Shown in pieces: positions 1 to 8,808 of a DNA stretch of 64,000 nucleotides. Every line of letters starts with the position of its first letter. The first letter of the stretch is position 1. The position numbers and the translations under genes are program-made. Below the pieces are notes generated by a model. That model saw only the letters and a program-made list of their open reading frames with translations, ran no database searches and had not been told where the DNA came from. Origin of the DNA: Microbacterium sp. SLBN-154 (GTDB lineage: Bacteria > Actinomycetota > Actinomycetes > Actinomycetales > Microbacteriaceae); assembly GCF_006715565.1 (NCBI RefSeq), contig NZ_VFNL01000001.1, positions 2,480,001-2,544,000 of the forward strand, in the 5' to 3' direction.

Positions 1-696
1 CTGGAGATCCCGGACGATCAGCTGGCGCTCTACGTCGCCGCCCGCGAGCTCGCACACGCGCGCCTGTTCCGCCACGCGCGCTGGCTGCGCCTGCACGTCA
101 TCTCTCAGGTCACCGAGTTCGCTCGTGCGATCCACGTCGACACCGATGCGCTGGAGGACCTCGCGACGCGATTCGATCCGTCCGAGCCCGACGAGCTGCG
201 CCGGGCCCTGGAGAGCGGCGCTCTTCTTCCCCCGCGCACCGACGCGCAGAACGCCGCCCTCTCCCGCCTGGAGAACCTGCTCGCGACCATCGAGGGGTGG
301 GTGGACGTGGTCACCGAGGACGCCACCTCCCGCCTTCCCTCCGCCGCGCGGATCGCCGAAGCGGTCCGCCGCCGCCGCGCGGTCGGGGGGCCCGCCGAAC
401 GCGCACTGGGCTCGCTGGTGGGCCTCGAGCTCCGGCCGCGGCGTATGCGGGAGGCTGCCGCGATGTGGCGGACGGTGACGGATGCGGTCGGCATCGCCGG
501 TCGGGACAGCCTGTGGGACTACCCCGACCTCATGCCCGGAGCCGATGACATCGACGACCCGTCGGCGCTGGTCGCGCGACTGCAGGCACGCGCGCGGGGC
601 GAAGCGCCGGCGCGTGACGAGATGGACGATGCGCTCGAACGCCTTCTATCGGGTGAGGCCGACCCGGACGGACCGGAGGATCCCCGACCGGTGTGA
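1..696 (+). CDS. Zinc-dependent metalloprotease-like protein, DUF2342 family (5' end missing)
   Basis: Only the C-terminal 231 residues are in the window; the reading frame is open from base 1 to the TGA at 694. Residues 15-24 read ARELAHARLF, matching the conserved segment of actinobacterial DUF2342 'coenzyme F420 biosynthesis-associated / zinc-dependent metalloprotease' proteins, in which the HExxH site is often RExxH. The rest is helical, with a long acidic and arginine-rich tail. Family members are about 350-450 residues, so roughly half is absent. The downstream E1-like gene, uvrD2 and nudC resemble the Rv3195-Rv3199c order in Mycobacterium. No peptidase activity is established for the family as far as I know, so the functional label is by family only. 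Confidence 0.8.
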   Translation: MEIPDDQLALYVAARELAHARLFRHARWLRLHVISQVTEFARAIHVDTDALEDLATRFDPSEPDELRRALESGALLPPRTDAQNAALSRLENLLATIEGWVDVVTEDATSRLPSAARIAEAVRRRRAVGGPAERALGSLVGLELRPRRMREAAAMWRTVTDAVGIAGRDSLWDYPDLMPGADDIDDPSALVARLQARARGEAPARDEMDDALERLLSGEADPDGPEDPRPV

Positions 697-793
697 GGCC
701 CGACCTCTCCTGCACAGGTGTGCGATGCGGGTGGAAGCACCCCGGACCTGTGGACAGTCGCGCCGCGGCGATTACAGCGACGAGGATCGGGGC

Positions 794-1648
794 ATGCTCC
801 GATTGGACCCGGCCTTCCCCCCGCTGTGGCGCTCCCCCTGGGCGGTGCAGTTCGGGCTGGATGCGGTGGCGACACTGACCACTCCGACCGTGTGGCAGGA
901 GCGTCTGCTCCACGAGCTGGGCAATGGTCTTCCCGCCGCGGCCCTGCCGCTGGTGGCGGCCTCGCTGGGGGCCCCCGCGGGAGCCGCAGAGGACTTCCTC
1001 GCCGAGATCTCACCGGCACTGGAACGACCACGCTCGGCGTCTCCGACCCGAGCGGTCATCCAGGTCGGAGACGATGTCGCCCCGGCGGTGATCGAGACGC
1101 TCCAGGATGCGATGGCGTGCTGCGGTCTCGCGTGGGAACGCGCCGTCTGGCCCGGCGATCCGCCATCGGATCCCGCCGTGCCGGTGATCGCCCTCGCGGC
1201 TCACCTCGTCCACCCCGCTCGGGCCGCCGCTCTGATGGCCGCAGACGTGACGCATCTGCCGTTCATCGTGGCCGGGAGCCGCGTGCGCGTCGGTCCCCTC
1301 GTCGTGCCGGGTGTCACGGCCTGCCTCAGCTGCGTGGCTCTCACGGCCACCGATGCGGACGGCGGATGGCCGCTGCTGGCGGCCCAGCTTTGCGGGCGGC
1401 CGATCTCCGACGTCTCGGCGACCCTTCTGGTCGAGGCCGCAGCGCGAGCGGTGCGGCTCCTCAGCGGCGAGGGGACGACGCCGTCGACGACGACCGAGCT
1501 TGTCTTGACGACCGCGTCGGCCCTCCGATCCCGCCGGCACCGCCCGCACGAACAGTGCGGGTGCCGATCTCCTGCAGGAAGCGCGACGGGCGTCGATCAC
1601 GCACTCCGCGCGACCAGCTCAGATCCAAGGTCCGCACGGCCCGCGTGA
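794..1648 (+). CDS. Orphan TOMM cyclodehydratase / E1-like leader-binding domain protein
   Basis: Protein of 284 residues resembling the E1-like (ThiF-related) 'bacteriocin biosynthesis cyclodehydratase' proteins that bind precursor leader peptides. The diagnostic segment is GPLVVPGVTACLSCVAL (residues 167-183) followed by WPLLAAQL. Cys177/Cys180 and Cys255/Cys257 could form the structural zinc site typical of E1 folds. The ATG at 794 has GAGGA 7 bases upstream; an in-frame ATG at 725 is less well placed. No YcaO, oxidase, precursor peptide or transporter lies nearby, so this looks like the solitary actinobacterial version (compare Rv3196) of unknown role. The 27 residues after CGC look non-conserved and are antisense to uvrD2, with which the gene overlaps by 188 bp. 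Confidence 0.7.
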   Translation: MLRLDPAFPPLWRSPWAVQFGLDAVATLTTPTVWQERLLHELGNGLPAAALPLVAASLGAPAGAAEDFLAEISPALERPRSASPTRAVIQVGDDVAPAVIETLQDAMACCGLAWERAVWPGDPPSDPAVPVIALAAHLVHPARAAALMAADVTHLPFIVAGSRVRVGPLVVPGVTACLSCVALTATDADGGWPLLAAQLCGRPISDVSATLLVEAAARAVRLLSGEGTTPSTTTELVLTTASALRSRRHRPHEQCGCRSPAGSATGVDHALRATSSDPRSARPA

Positions 1649-3248
1649 TGCCCACGTACGCCAGTCGTCGCTCCTCGTCGATCGTCTCGAACGACTGCGC
1701 GTAGGAGATCGGCAGCACCCCCTCCGCGAGGCCGACGAGATGCACGTGATCCCACTCCAAGCCTTTCGCCGCGTGGAGGGTGGCGAGCGTCACGGTCCGG
1801 AGCGTGGGCTCCTCCTGCACCTTCGCGCGCCGGAGCAGGTCGTCGGCGAACTCCCGCAGGGTGGTCCCCTCCGGCGCTTCCTCCGCCAGACGGAGCAGAG
1901 CGGCCCGCGCCTCCCACGCATCGCGCACGGCGCCGCCGGCCGGCGGCGGGTCGTCCGTCAGTCCGAGCGAGCGCAGCACATCGCGGACCGCCTGCACGAA
2001 CGTCCCTGTCAGGGGTGCCACGGCGGCGGCGCGCAACGCCATGACCGCTTGGCGCACCTCGGGGACATCGAAGAACCGGCGACCGCCGAGCACGCTCGCC
2101 GCGATCCCGACGTCGGCAAGCGCCCGCAGCAGCTCGGCCGACTGCGCGTGGGCCCGGTAGAGCACCGCGATCCCGGCGGGATCGACGCCCGCCGCGATGC
2201 GTGCGCGGATGCGGGCAGCCACCGCGCGAGCCTCGTCGCGCTCATCGTCGAATGCGGTGACCGTCGGCAGCGGCGCGTCGCTCGCGCCATCCGTCCGGTC
2301 CTCGGGATGCTCTCCCCCCTCCCGTCCGGCAGCGACCAGGCGCAGCGCACCGGGACGGTCCTTCATCAGCGCGTTGGCGACCCCGAGGATCGCCTGCGTG
2401 GAGCGGTAGTTGCGTTCCAGACGGATGACGCGGGCGTCGGCGTGGCGCCGCTCGAAGTCCAACAGGAACGTCGGGTCCGCTCCTGCGAACGAGTAGATGG
2501 TCTGGCTGGCGTCGCCGACCACGCACAGGTCGCGTCGATCGCCGAGCCACAGCTCGAGCAGGCGGGCCTGCAGGGGCGAGACGTCCTGATACTCGTCGAC
2601 GGTGAAGTGACGGTACTGCTCGTGGATGGTCGCGGCCACGCGCGGCTCGGCCTCGATCATCCCCGCGCACGCCAGCAGGACGTCTTCGAAGTCGATCTGC
2701 CGACGCTGGTCTTTCAGATCCTCGTACGCCCGCTGCAGACGCGCCACCCGCTCGACGTCGAGACCCCCCGCCCCCTGGGGTCGATCGCGGGCGTACTCCT
2801 CGATCGAGCGCATCGTGACCTTCCGCCACTCGATCTCGCTGGCGACGTCCCGCAGAGTCGCGGTGTCGGGCTCGAGTCCGATTCCATCGGCAGCGTGTGC
2901 CAGAAGTCGCACCTTGTTGTCGACGATCGACGGCATGGAGTCCCCGGCGAGCGTCGGCCAGAAGTAGTTCAACTGCGCCAGCGCCGTCGCATGGAAAGTC
3001 CGTGCGGAAACCCCTTCGACCCCGAGGGCCCGAAGACGCGCGCGCATTTCTCCGGCGGCTTTCGTGGTGAAGGTCACCGCCATCACGCGACCCGGCGAGT
3101 AGGCGCCGGTATCGACTCCGTGCGCGATGCGGTGGGTGATGACGCGGGTCTTGCCGGTTCCGGCCCCCGCGAGCACCACGACGGGTCCGCGCAGCGCGGT
3201 CACCGCCTCGAGCTGTTGCTCGTCGAGGTGTTCGAGCGGACCGTTCAC
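1461..3248 (-). CDS. uvrD2: UvrD/PcrA-like DNA helicase (UvrD2)
   Basis: Superfamily 1A 3'-5' DNA helicase of 595 residues. Walker A GAGTGKT is at residues 28-34, motif Ia in VTFTTKAAGEMRAR, motif II DEYQDVS at 218-224, motif III in GDASQTIYSFAGA, and motif VI YVGITRA at 531-537. Mycobacterial UvrD2 continues into an HRDC domain and a tetracysteine module; here the protein stops shortly after the helicase core, with a 30-residue Ser/Arg/Gly-rich tail. The GTG start at 3248 overlaps the nudC stop by 4 bases (GTGA), so translation is probably coupled. Its 3' end overlaps the convergent E1-like gene by 188 bp. Expected role: ATP-dependent unwinding in DNA repair. Confidence 0.92.
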   Translation of the reverse strand: MNGPLEHLDEQQLEAVTALRGPVVVLAGAGTGKTRVITHRIAHGVDTGAYSPGRVMAVTFTTKAAGEMRARLRALGVEGVSARTFHATALAQLNYFWPTLAGDSMPSIVDNKVRLLAHAADGIGLEPDTATLRDVASEIEWRKVTMRSIEEYARDRPQGAGGLDVERVARLQRAYEDLKDQRRQIDFEDVLLACAGMIEAEPRVAATIHEQYRHFTVDEYQDVSPLQARLLELWLGDRRDLCVVGDASQTIYSFAGADPTFLLDFERRHADARVIRLERNYRSTQAILGVANALMKDRPGALRLVAAGREGGEHPEDRTDGASDAPLPTVTAFDDERDEARAVAARIRARIAAGVDPAGIAVLYRAHAQSAELLRALADVGIAASVLGGRRFFDVPEVRQAVMALRAAAVAPLTGTFVQAVRDVLRSLGLTDDPPPAGGAVRDAWEARAALLRLAEEAPEGTTLREFADDLLRRAKVQEEPTLRTVTLATLHAAKGLEWDHVHLVGLAEGVLPISYAQSFETIDEERRLAYVGITRAVRTLDLSWSRGVRDRRPSRFLQEIGTRTVRAGGAGGIGGPTRSSRQARSSSTASSPRR

Positions 3249-4165
3249 AGCGATCCCGCCGCATGCCACTCGCGGATGAGCCGATGCGCGATCGACGCCG
3301 GCCCGGGCAGCAGAAGATCCCCGCGTCCATCGAGGGCGTCGCCGATCTCCTGGCGATGAAACCACCGCACGCTCACGATCTCCTCACCGTCCGGCCGGGC
3401 AGAGCCGGCGTCGACGGCCTCGGCGTTGAACCCCACCATGAGCGAACGCGGGTACGGCCACGCCTGCGAGGCCCGGTAGCGCACCTCTCCGACCTCCACT
3501 CCGGCCTCCTCCCGAACCTCCCGACGGACCGCGCCCTCGAGCGACTCGCCCGCCTCGACGAACCCCGCGAAGCAGGAGTACCGCTGATCGGGCCACGCGG
3601 CATTCGACCCGAGCAGCAGACGATCAGGGTCATCGCGGTTCGTGATCGCGACGATCACGGCCGGGTCGGTGCGGGGAAAGTGCTCCCGTCCGCAGGACGG
3701 GCAACGGCGCGACCACCCCGCCTGGAGGACCTCGGTGCGAGCGCCGCAGGCCGGACAGAACGGCGCGTCGAGCAGCCACCGTGCGAGACTCACCCCGGTG
3801 ACGGCAAGCGCCGCCTCGGTGCGATCCAGGTCAGGGGCGGCAACCCGCAGCGACTCGGTCGTGACCGACGCGTCATCGTCCCCCGGCGCGCCGGTGTCGG
3901 CGGCGAGCACGGCCATCACCAGGGCCGCGCCATGCTCGTCTCGACCCAGGAACGCCCACTCGTCGACCTGACCGGCAGCCGCGGGGCCGGCCCACCGGCT
4001 CACCGTGTCCCACGCGAGACCACCGTCGCGCAGGCGCACCCGCTCCCCCGAGACCGCGAGGACGCGCGTCGCGGGATCGCCGAGGACCATCGGGATGAGC
4101 TCCGCGATGTTGCGTTCATCCGCGGCACGGTCCCACCGCGTTCGGGCGCTGTCGGAGGATGTCAT
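3245..4165 (-). CDS. nudC: NAD(+) diphosphatase / deNADding Nudix hydrolase NudC
   Basis: NudC hydrolyses NAD(H) to NMN(H) and AMP and, in the family, removes NAD caps from RNA. The 306-residue product has a zinc ribbon (Cys137, 140, 155, 158), a complete Nudix box at residues 201-223 (GFVEAGESLEG...REVREEAG), and the NudC-specific segment SQAWPYPRS at 233-241 (usual form SQPWPFPxS). I chose the ATG at 4165 because GGAAGG lies 5 bases upstream; an in-frame start at 4222 would add 19 residues that look unconserved. It is transcribed ahead of uvrD2, with a 4-base overlap. A divergent gene starts 77 bp away, so a promoter must lie between 4166 and 4242. Confidence 0.93.
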   Translation of the reverse strand: MTSSDSARTRWDRAADERNIAELIPMVLGDPATRVLAVSGERVRLRDGGLAWDTVSRWAGPAAAGQVDEWAFLGRDEHGAALVMAVLAADTGAPGDDDASVTTESLRVAAPDLDRTEAALAVTGVSLARWLLDAPFCPACGARTEVLQAGWSRRCPSCGREHFPRTDPAVIVAITNRDDPDRLLLGSNAAWPDQRYSCFAGFVEAGESLEGAVRREVREEAGVEVGEVRYRASQAWPYPRSLMVGFNAEAVDAGSARPDGEEIVSVRWFHRQEIGDALDGRGDLLLPGPASIAHRLIREWHAAGSL

Positions 4166-4242
4166 CGAGACCTTCCCGCGTTGGTCGATGAGCCAGGGCG
4201 TGGCGCGAAGGCCCGGCGGCATGCCCGACCTACCCTGGGCTC

Positions 4243-5475
4243 ATGGCACGCTCACCCCTCACTCTAGCCGCGTCGGTGACCTCGGCTCTGCCCGGCGCAG
4301 GCGTCGTCGGCGTCGCTGCGCTGACGGAGAACAGCGCCGGACGATACGACTCCGCGCTGGTCGATCTCGATGACGGACGCCGCGTTGTCGTGCGCGCCCC
4401 GGTCGATGACGGCGCGGCGACGGAGACGGCTGCCGAGGTGCGCGCACTGACCGTGCTCACGTCCGGTGTGCGCGGGCTTCTCCCCTTCCGCGTGCCGACC
4501 GTGCTGGGCCAGACATCCCTCGTCGGCGGTCGTGCCGTCGTGGCCGACTTCCTGCCGGGCTATCGCGTCGATCCGCCGCACCTGCCCGCGGGCCGCGGGG
4601 CGGCCACGTCTCTCGGAGAGGCGATCGCGGCCATCCACGCCCTCCCCGTCTCGGTCGTCCGCGACGAAGGACTCCCCGCCCGAACGACCCGCCAGCTGCG
4701 CGACGACATCGAGCGGACCGTCGAGCGCGCCGTGGCGACCCGACGTCTTCCCCCGAGCCTCGACGTGCGCTGGAGCCAGGCTCTGAACGCCGAGGAGCTG
4801 TGGCGGTTCGAGACCACCGTCGTGCTCGGCGGTGCCGGCGCGTCATCGTTCCTCTTCGAGGACTTCGCCGGCGAACCCCGTGTCACCGGCGTCTTGGACT
4901 GGCATGGGCTGAGTGTGGGCGATCCGGCGGGCGACTTCATGTGGCTGGCCTCTGCCCCCGACGCCGCTGACGACGTCTTCGCCTCCTACCTCGCCCGCAG
5001 CGTTCACGCCCCGGACGGTCTGCTTCGCGAGCGGGCTCGGCTGTACGCGGAGCTGGAGTTCGCCAAATGGCTCGTGCACGGGCAGGAGACGGGGCGGTCC
5101 GACGTCGTCGACGACGCCGTGGAGCTCCTGGAGTCGCTGGCCGCCGGCGTGGCCGGCGACGACATCGTGCCCCAGGATCGCGGCGACGTCGACGATGCGA
5201 TCGCATTGCTCGACCGCGTGCCGGGACCTGCCGCGACGGTCGTGGACACCTCGATGCAGACCGACGCCTACGACCCCGCCGAGGTATCGGCATGGTTCGG
5301 TGACGATGCAGACGAACAGGACCCCGCCGAGGACGCGCCCGCACAAGGGCGGTCGGCGGCGCCGGCCGACACCGCACCGCTGGACCTCGGTCCGGTTCGC
5401 GAACGACTGGACGACGTCGGCGAAGCGGAGCGGGCGTCGCAGGCGGCGCTGCGGCGCTGGGCCGTGTCGGAGTAG
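4243..5475 (+). CDS. Phosphotransferase (APH)-fold protein lacking the catalytic loop; probable pseudokinase
   Basis: Protein of 410 residues with the layout of an aminoglycoside/macrolide phosphotransferase: an N-lobe with the VVRAP strand near residues 49-53, then the C-lobe. The Brenner motif HGDLxxxN should lie at about residues 195-202, but the sequence is VVLGGAGASSFLF, so His, Asp and Asn are replaced by Leu, Gly and Ser. The later metal-binding segment GVLDWHG (217-222) is intact. An acidic, Ala/Pro-rich linker and a helix follow from about residue 330. It sits between nudC (divergent) and adnB (convergent, 12-bp gap). It may be an inactive kinase-fold protein, a nucleotide binder, or a kinase with a displaced base. 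No substrate can be inferred. Confidence 0.75.
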   Translation: MARSPLTLAASVTSALPGAGVVGVAALTENSAGRYDSALVDLDDGRRVVVRAPVDDGAATETAAEVRALTVLTSGVRGLLPFRVPTVLGQTSLVGGRAVVADFLPGYRVDPPHLPAGRGAATSLGEAIAAIHALPVSVVRDEGLPARTTRQLRDDIERTVERAVATRRLPPSLDVRWSQALNAEELWRFETTVVLGGAGASSFLFEDFAGEPRVTGVLDWHGLSVGDPAGDFMWLASAPDAADDVFASYLARSVHAPDGLLRERARLYAELEFAKWLVHGQETGRSDVVDDAVELLESLAAGVAGDDIVPQDRGDVDDAIALLDRVPGPAATVVDTSMQTDAYDPAEVSAWFGDDADEQDPAEDAPAQGRSAAPADTAPLDLGPVRERLDDVGEAERASQAALRRWAVSE

Positions 5476-5487
5476 CGCCGGCGCCGC

Positions 5488-8400
5488 TCACCCTCGCAGG
5501 ACGAGGTCGTCCGCGACGTAGTAGAGCGCCACGTCGATCTGCGACACCGGGATGCCGTGCTTGGCGTGATAGGCCCGACGGTAGAGCTCGAGCTGCACCA
5601 TGCGCTCCTTGCGCTCCCGCGCGTTCTTCGGCGGCGCGCCGGTCTTCCAGTCGACGATCTCCACGCGCTCGCCGCGACGGTACACCGCGTCGAGCTTGCA
5701 AATTATGACGTGGGGGCGACCGTCGGGACCGTCCATGGTGAAGTCGATCTCGCTCTCCACCTCGATCGGCTGGAGATCCGCCCACTCGGAGGCCAGGAAG
5801 CGCTCCTGCAGCCGAGCCAGCTCATCGACTCCTCGCGTCCCGGGGACAGCGGCGTCGACGCCGATCGGTCCGGTGTCCCCCTCATCGAGGTCGTCCCAGA
5901 GCGCGTCGTCCAGTGACGCCGCGCGCCCGGCGATCCCCGATCGCCGTTCCACCCACTCGTGGAAGAGCGTCCCGATACGCGTCTGGCGGTAGGGGCGCTC
6001 AGGTAGCGGACGCGAGCTCGTCTCGGCGGGTGCGCCGTCCAGGGGAACGACGTCCTTGTACCGCGAGGCCGGGATACGGGTGGGGAGGGGCCCGGAACGG
6101 TGTCGTGCACGCGCACGACGTTCAGCCAGCAGCATCCGCACCTCGTCGTCCGGGGTGACCGGAGGCGCATCCAGCGCCTCCCGCACCAGGCGCGCCGCCC
6201 CCTCGACGCGCTCTCGACGGGCCCCGAGCGGATCGATGGGCCACGGGAGGATCCTTCGGTCGCCGTCGAACGGATTGGACTCGAGATCGGGCTCGTCGAT
6301 GTCGATGCCGAGTGCATCGGCGATCTCGCGAAGGAACACCCCCGTGGTCCTCGGCCGTTTCGTCCCCGACCAGGGCGAGGCGGTCAACAACAGGTGCTCA
6401 CGCGCGCGTGTGACGGCGACATAGGCCAGCCGTCGGTCCTCGTCGAGCTGCCGGGCGCGATGGGCGGCGACGAAAGCGTCGATCTCGCGCTTGAGATCCT
6501 GCTGGGTGGGAGCGACCTCCGCCCGCCACGGCAGGGGCGGAAGCCATGCCGCATCTCCCCGGAACTCGTAGGGCAGAACCCCGAAGCCCAGCCACCCCTT
6601 CGTGTCCTTCGCGGCGGAGGGCAGTTCGTCGGTGACCATGCGGACCACGGCGACGGCATCCCATTCCAGACCCTTCGATCCGTGGATCGTCAGCAACTGG
6701 ACGACATCGTCTTCGGGAGGCTCCGTCCGGGGAGCGAACTCATCGACCTTCTCAGCGTGATCGAGCCATGCCAGGAGGCTCGCCAACGACCCCGTGTCGT
6801 CGGCGGCGAGGAAGGCGTGCACCTCATCGAGGAACGCCCGCAGCTGTGCCGAGGCGATCCGCATGGGCCCGCGCGCCTCGTTCGAGGCGAGTTCGATGTC
6901 CAGCAGCAGTTCCGACTCGATCAGGCGGATGAGCTCGGGCAGGGGCGCGCCGGCGGCATGGCGGAGCCCCGCGAACACGGCCCCCGCCTCCTTCAGACGC
7001 GCGCGCGCCTCGGGCGTGAAGGCCGCGAGCCAGCCGTGATCGGGCGCGGAGCGCACCACGAAATCCAGGGCGTCGACCAGCGATGCGCGGTCCTCCCCCG
7101 CACCGGCGCGGACCCGCTCCGCGACGATGTCGTCGAGAGGTTTCAGTGCGGAGTCGTGGCTCGCGAGGCGCCGGGCGAGTTCGGCGAGCGCGCGGAGGTC
7201 GGCCAGCCCGATACCCCACCGCGGACCCGCGAGGAGGCGGATGAGGGACGAACCTGCGGTGGGGTCGCTGATGACGCGGAGAGCGCTGACGACATCGACC
7301 ACCTCAGGCGTGGAGAGCAATCCGCCCAGGCCCAGGATGCGATGCGCGATACCTCGTCGCCCCAGGGCGTCCCCGAAACGCACCATGTGCTTCTTGCTGC
7401 GGAAGAGGATGGCGCCGGTGGTGGGGAGACCGGCACGACGCCGCTCGGAGCGCACCCGCCCGAACCAGTCGGCCACCCGCTCCGTCTCGGCGTCGATATC
7501 GGCTTCGACGGCGATCTCGATCGCACCCTCCGGCGCGTCCGGCCGCGGGCGGAGCTCGGCCACGGCGACCGGCGAGCGCGGAGCGAGGGGCGCGAGGACG
7601 GCGCCCGCGGCGCGCAGGACGTCACGGCTGTTGCGCCAGCTGGTCATCAGGGCGTATTCGCCACAGCCCGCCTCGCCCGAGAAGGCGGCGGAGAATCCGC
7701 CCAGGTTGCCCGCGCTCGCTCCGCGCCAGCCGTAGATCGCCTGATGGGGGTCGCCCACCGCCATCACCCCGGTACCGGCGAACAGCTCGGCCAACAGGTC
7801 GGACTGGATCACCGAGGTGTCCTGATACTCGTCGAGGAGGACGACCCGGAAACGCTCGCGCAGCTCGGCGGCCACGCTGGCGTGCTGACGAACCACCTCC
7901 AGCGCCCCGGCCACCTGGTCGGAGAAGTCGATGACGCCGCGTCGGCGTTTCGCGTCGAGATACTCCCGAGCGAGGTCCGACAGCAGGGCGAGAGCCGACA
8001 CCCGGCCCTCCGCGTCAGCGACGTCTTTGTAGACGGTGACGGACGCCTTGCTGGAGGGACGATCCAGGACTCCGGCGAACCTCTCGGGGAAGCGTCGCAG
8101 CTCAGCGAAGTCGACGAGGTTGTCGGCGCCGTCGCGGGCGATGCGCAGCGCGGCGTCGATGATGGTGCGCAGCGCCTCGGGACGATCCTCGAGGCGGGGA
8201 TCGTCGGAATCGAGGACCACTCGCCTCATCAGCAGCCACGCGGCCGACTCCGACAGGACGGCGGTGTCGGTGTCACGACCGATACGGACCGCGTGCTCGC
8301 GGACGATCTGATCGGCGAAGCTGTTGTAGGTCGCGACGACCGGCCGCTCGAGGAGATCATCGCCGGCCCCGCCGCCTCCGCTCACGCCGGCACGATCGGC

Positions 8401-8808
8401 GAGCGAGCGCAGATATCCCCGTCGGGTCGCCTCGTGTTGCGCACTCTCGGTGGAGAAGAACTGCAGCGCGCCGGCGGCGTGCAGCTCGGGCAGAAGGGGG
8501 AGCAACCCGGCAGCCTCGAATTCGCCGAGCCGGCGCAGACGACGCTGTATGCGCTCGGCCAGCTCGCCGGCCGCCTTTCGGGTGAAGGTCAGTCCGAGGA
8601 CGGCGTCACGGCGCACGAAGCCGTTCGCGATGAGCCACACGACCCGACCGGCCATGGTCTCGGTCTTCCCGCTGCCGGCTCCTGCGACCACGAGCGCGGG
8701 ACGCAGCGGCGACTCGATCACCGCCGCCTGCTCGGCCGTGGGCGGGAACTGTCCGAGCGCGGCGGCGATGACCGCGGCCGTCAGGCGCGCCGGTTGTGCG
8801 ACGGTCAC
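5488..8808 (-). CDS. adnB: AdnB, motor-nuclease subunit of the AdnAB DNA end-resection enzyme
   Basis: UvrD-family helicase fused to a RecB-type nuclease, 1106 residues. Walker A GAGSGKT is at 43-49, motif Ia in LTFTRKAAGELAER, motif II DEYQDTS at 326-332, motif III GDPHQAIYGWRG at 352-363, motif VI in RRLAYVAVTRAREHL. The C-terminal nuclease has the VEIVDWKTG signature (Asp1053, Lys1055), then the QLELY motif. The GTG start at 8808 overlaps the adnA stop in a GTGA, the usual adnA-adnB arrangement; an open frame extends further upstream but runs inside adnA. In mycobacteria AdnB is the principal ATP-driven motor of the heterodimer that resects double-strand breaks. Length agrees with Mycobacterium AdnB (about 1100). 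Confidence 0.94.
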   Translation of the reverse strand: MTVAQPARLTAAVIAAALGQFPPTAEQAAVIESPLRPALVVAGAGSGKTETMAGRVVWLIANGFVRRDAVLGLTFTRKAAGELAERIQRRLRRLGEFEAAGLLPLLPELHAAGALQFFSTESAQHEATRRGYLRSLADRAGVSGGGGAGDDLLERPVVATYNSFADQIVREHAVRIGRDTDTAVLSESAAWLLMRRVVLDSDDPRLEDRPEALRTIIDAALRIARDGADNLVDFAELRRFPERFAGVLDRPSSKASVTVYKDVADAEGRVSALALLSDLAREYLDAKRRRGVIDFSDQVAGALEVVRQHASVAAELRERFRVVLLDEYQDTSVIQSDLLAELFAGTGVMAVGDPHQAIYGWRGASAGNLGGFSAAFSGEAGCGEYALMTSWRNSRDVLRAAGAVLAPLAPRSPVAVAELRPRPDAPEGAIEIAVEADIDAETERVADWFGRVRSERRRAGLPTTGAILFRSKKHMVRFGDALGRRGIAHRILGLGGLLSTPEVVDVVSALRVISDPTAGSSLIRLLAGPRWGIGLADLRALAELARRLASHDSALKPLDDIVAERVRAGAGEDRASLVDALDFVVRSAPDHGWLAAFTPEARARLKEAGAVFAGLRHAAGAPLPELIRLIESELLLDIELASNEARGPMRIASAQLRAFLDEVHAFLAADDTGSLASLLAWLDHAEKVDEFAPRTEPPEDDVVQLLTIHGSKGLEWDAVAVVRMVTDELPSAAKDTKGWLGFGVLPYEFRGDAAWLPPLPWRAEVAPTQQDLKREIDAFVAAHRARQLDEDRRLAYVAVTRAREHLLLTASPWSGTKRPRTTGVFLREIADALGIDIDEPDLESNPFDGDRRILPWPIDPLGARRERVEGAARLVREALDAPPVTPDDEVRMLLAERRARARHRSGPLPTRIPASRYKDVVPLDGAPAETSSRPLPERPYRQTRIGTLFHEWVERRSGIAGRAASLDDALWDDLDEGDTGPIGVDAAVPGTRGVDELARLQERFLASEWADLQPIEVESEIDFTMDGPDGRPHVIICKLDAVYRRGERVEIVDWKTGAPPKNARERKERMVQLELYRRAYHAKHGIPVSQIDVALYYVADDLVLRG

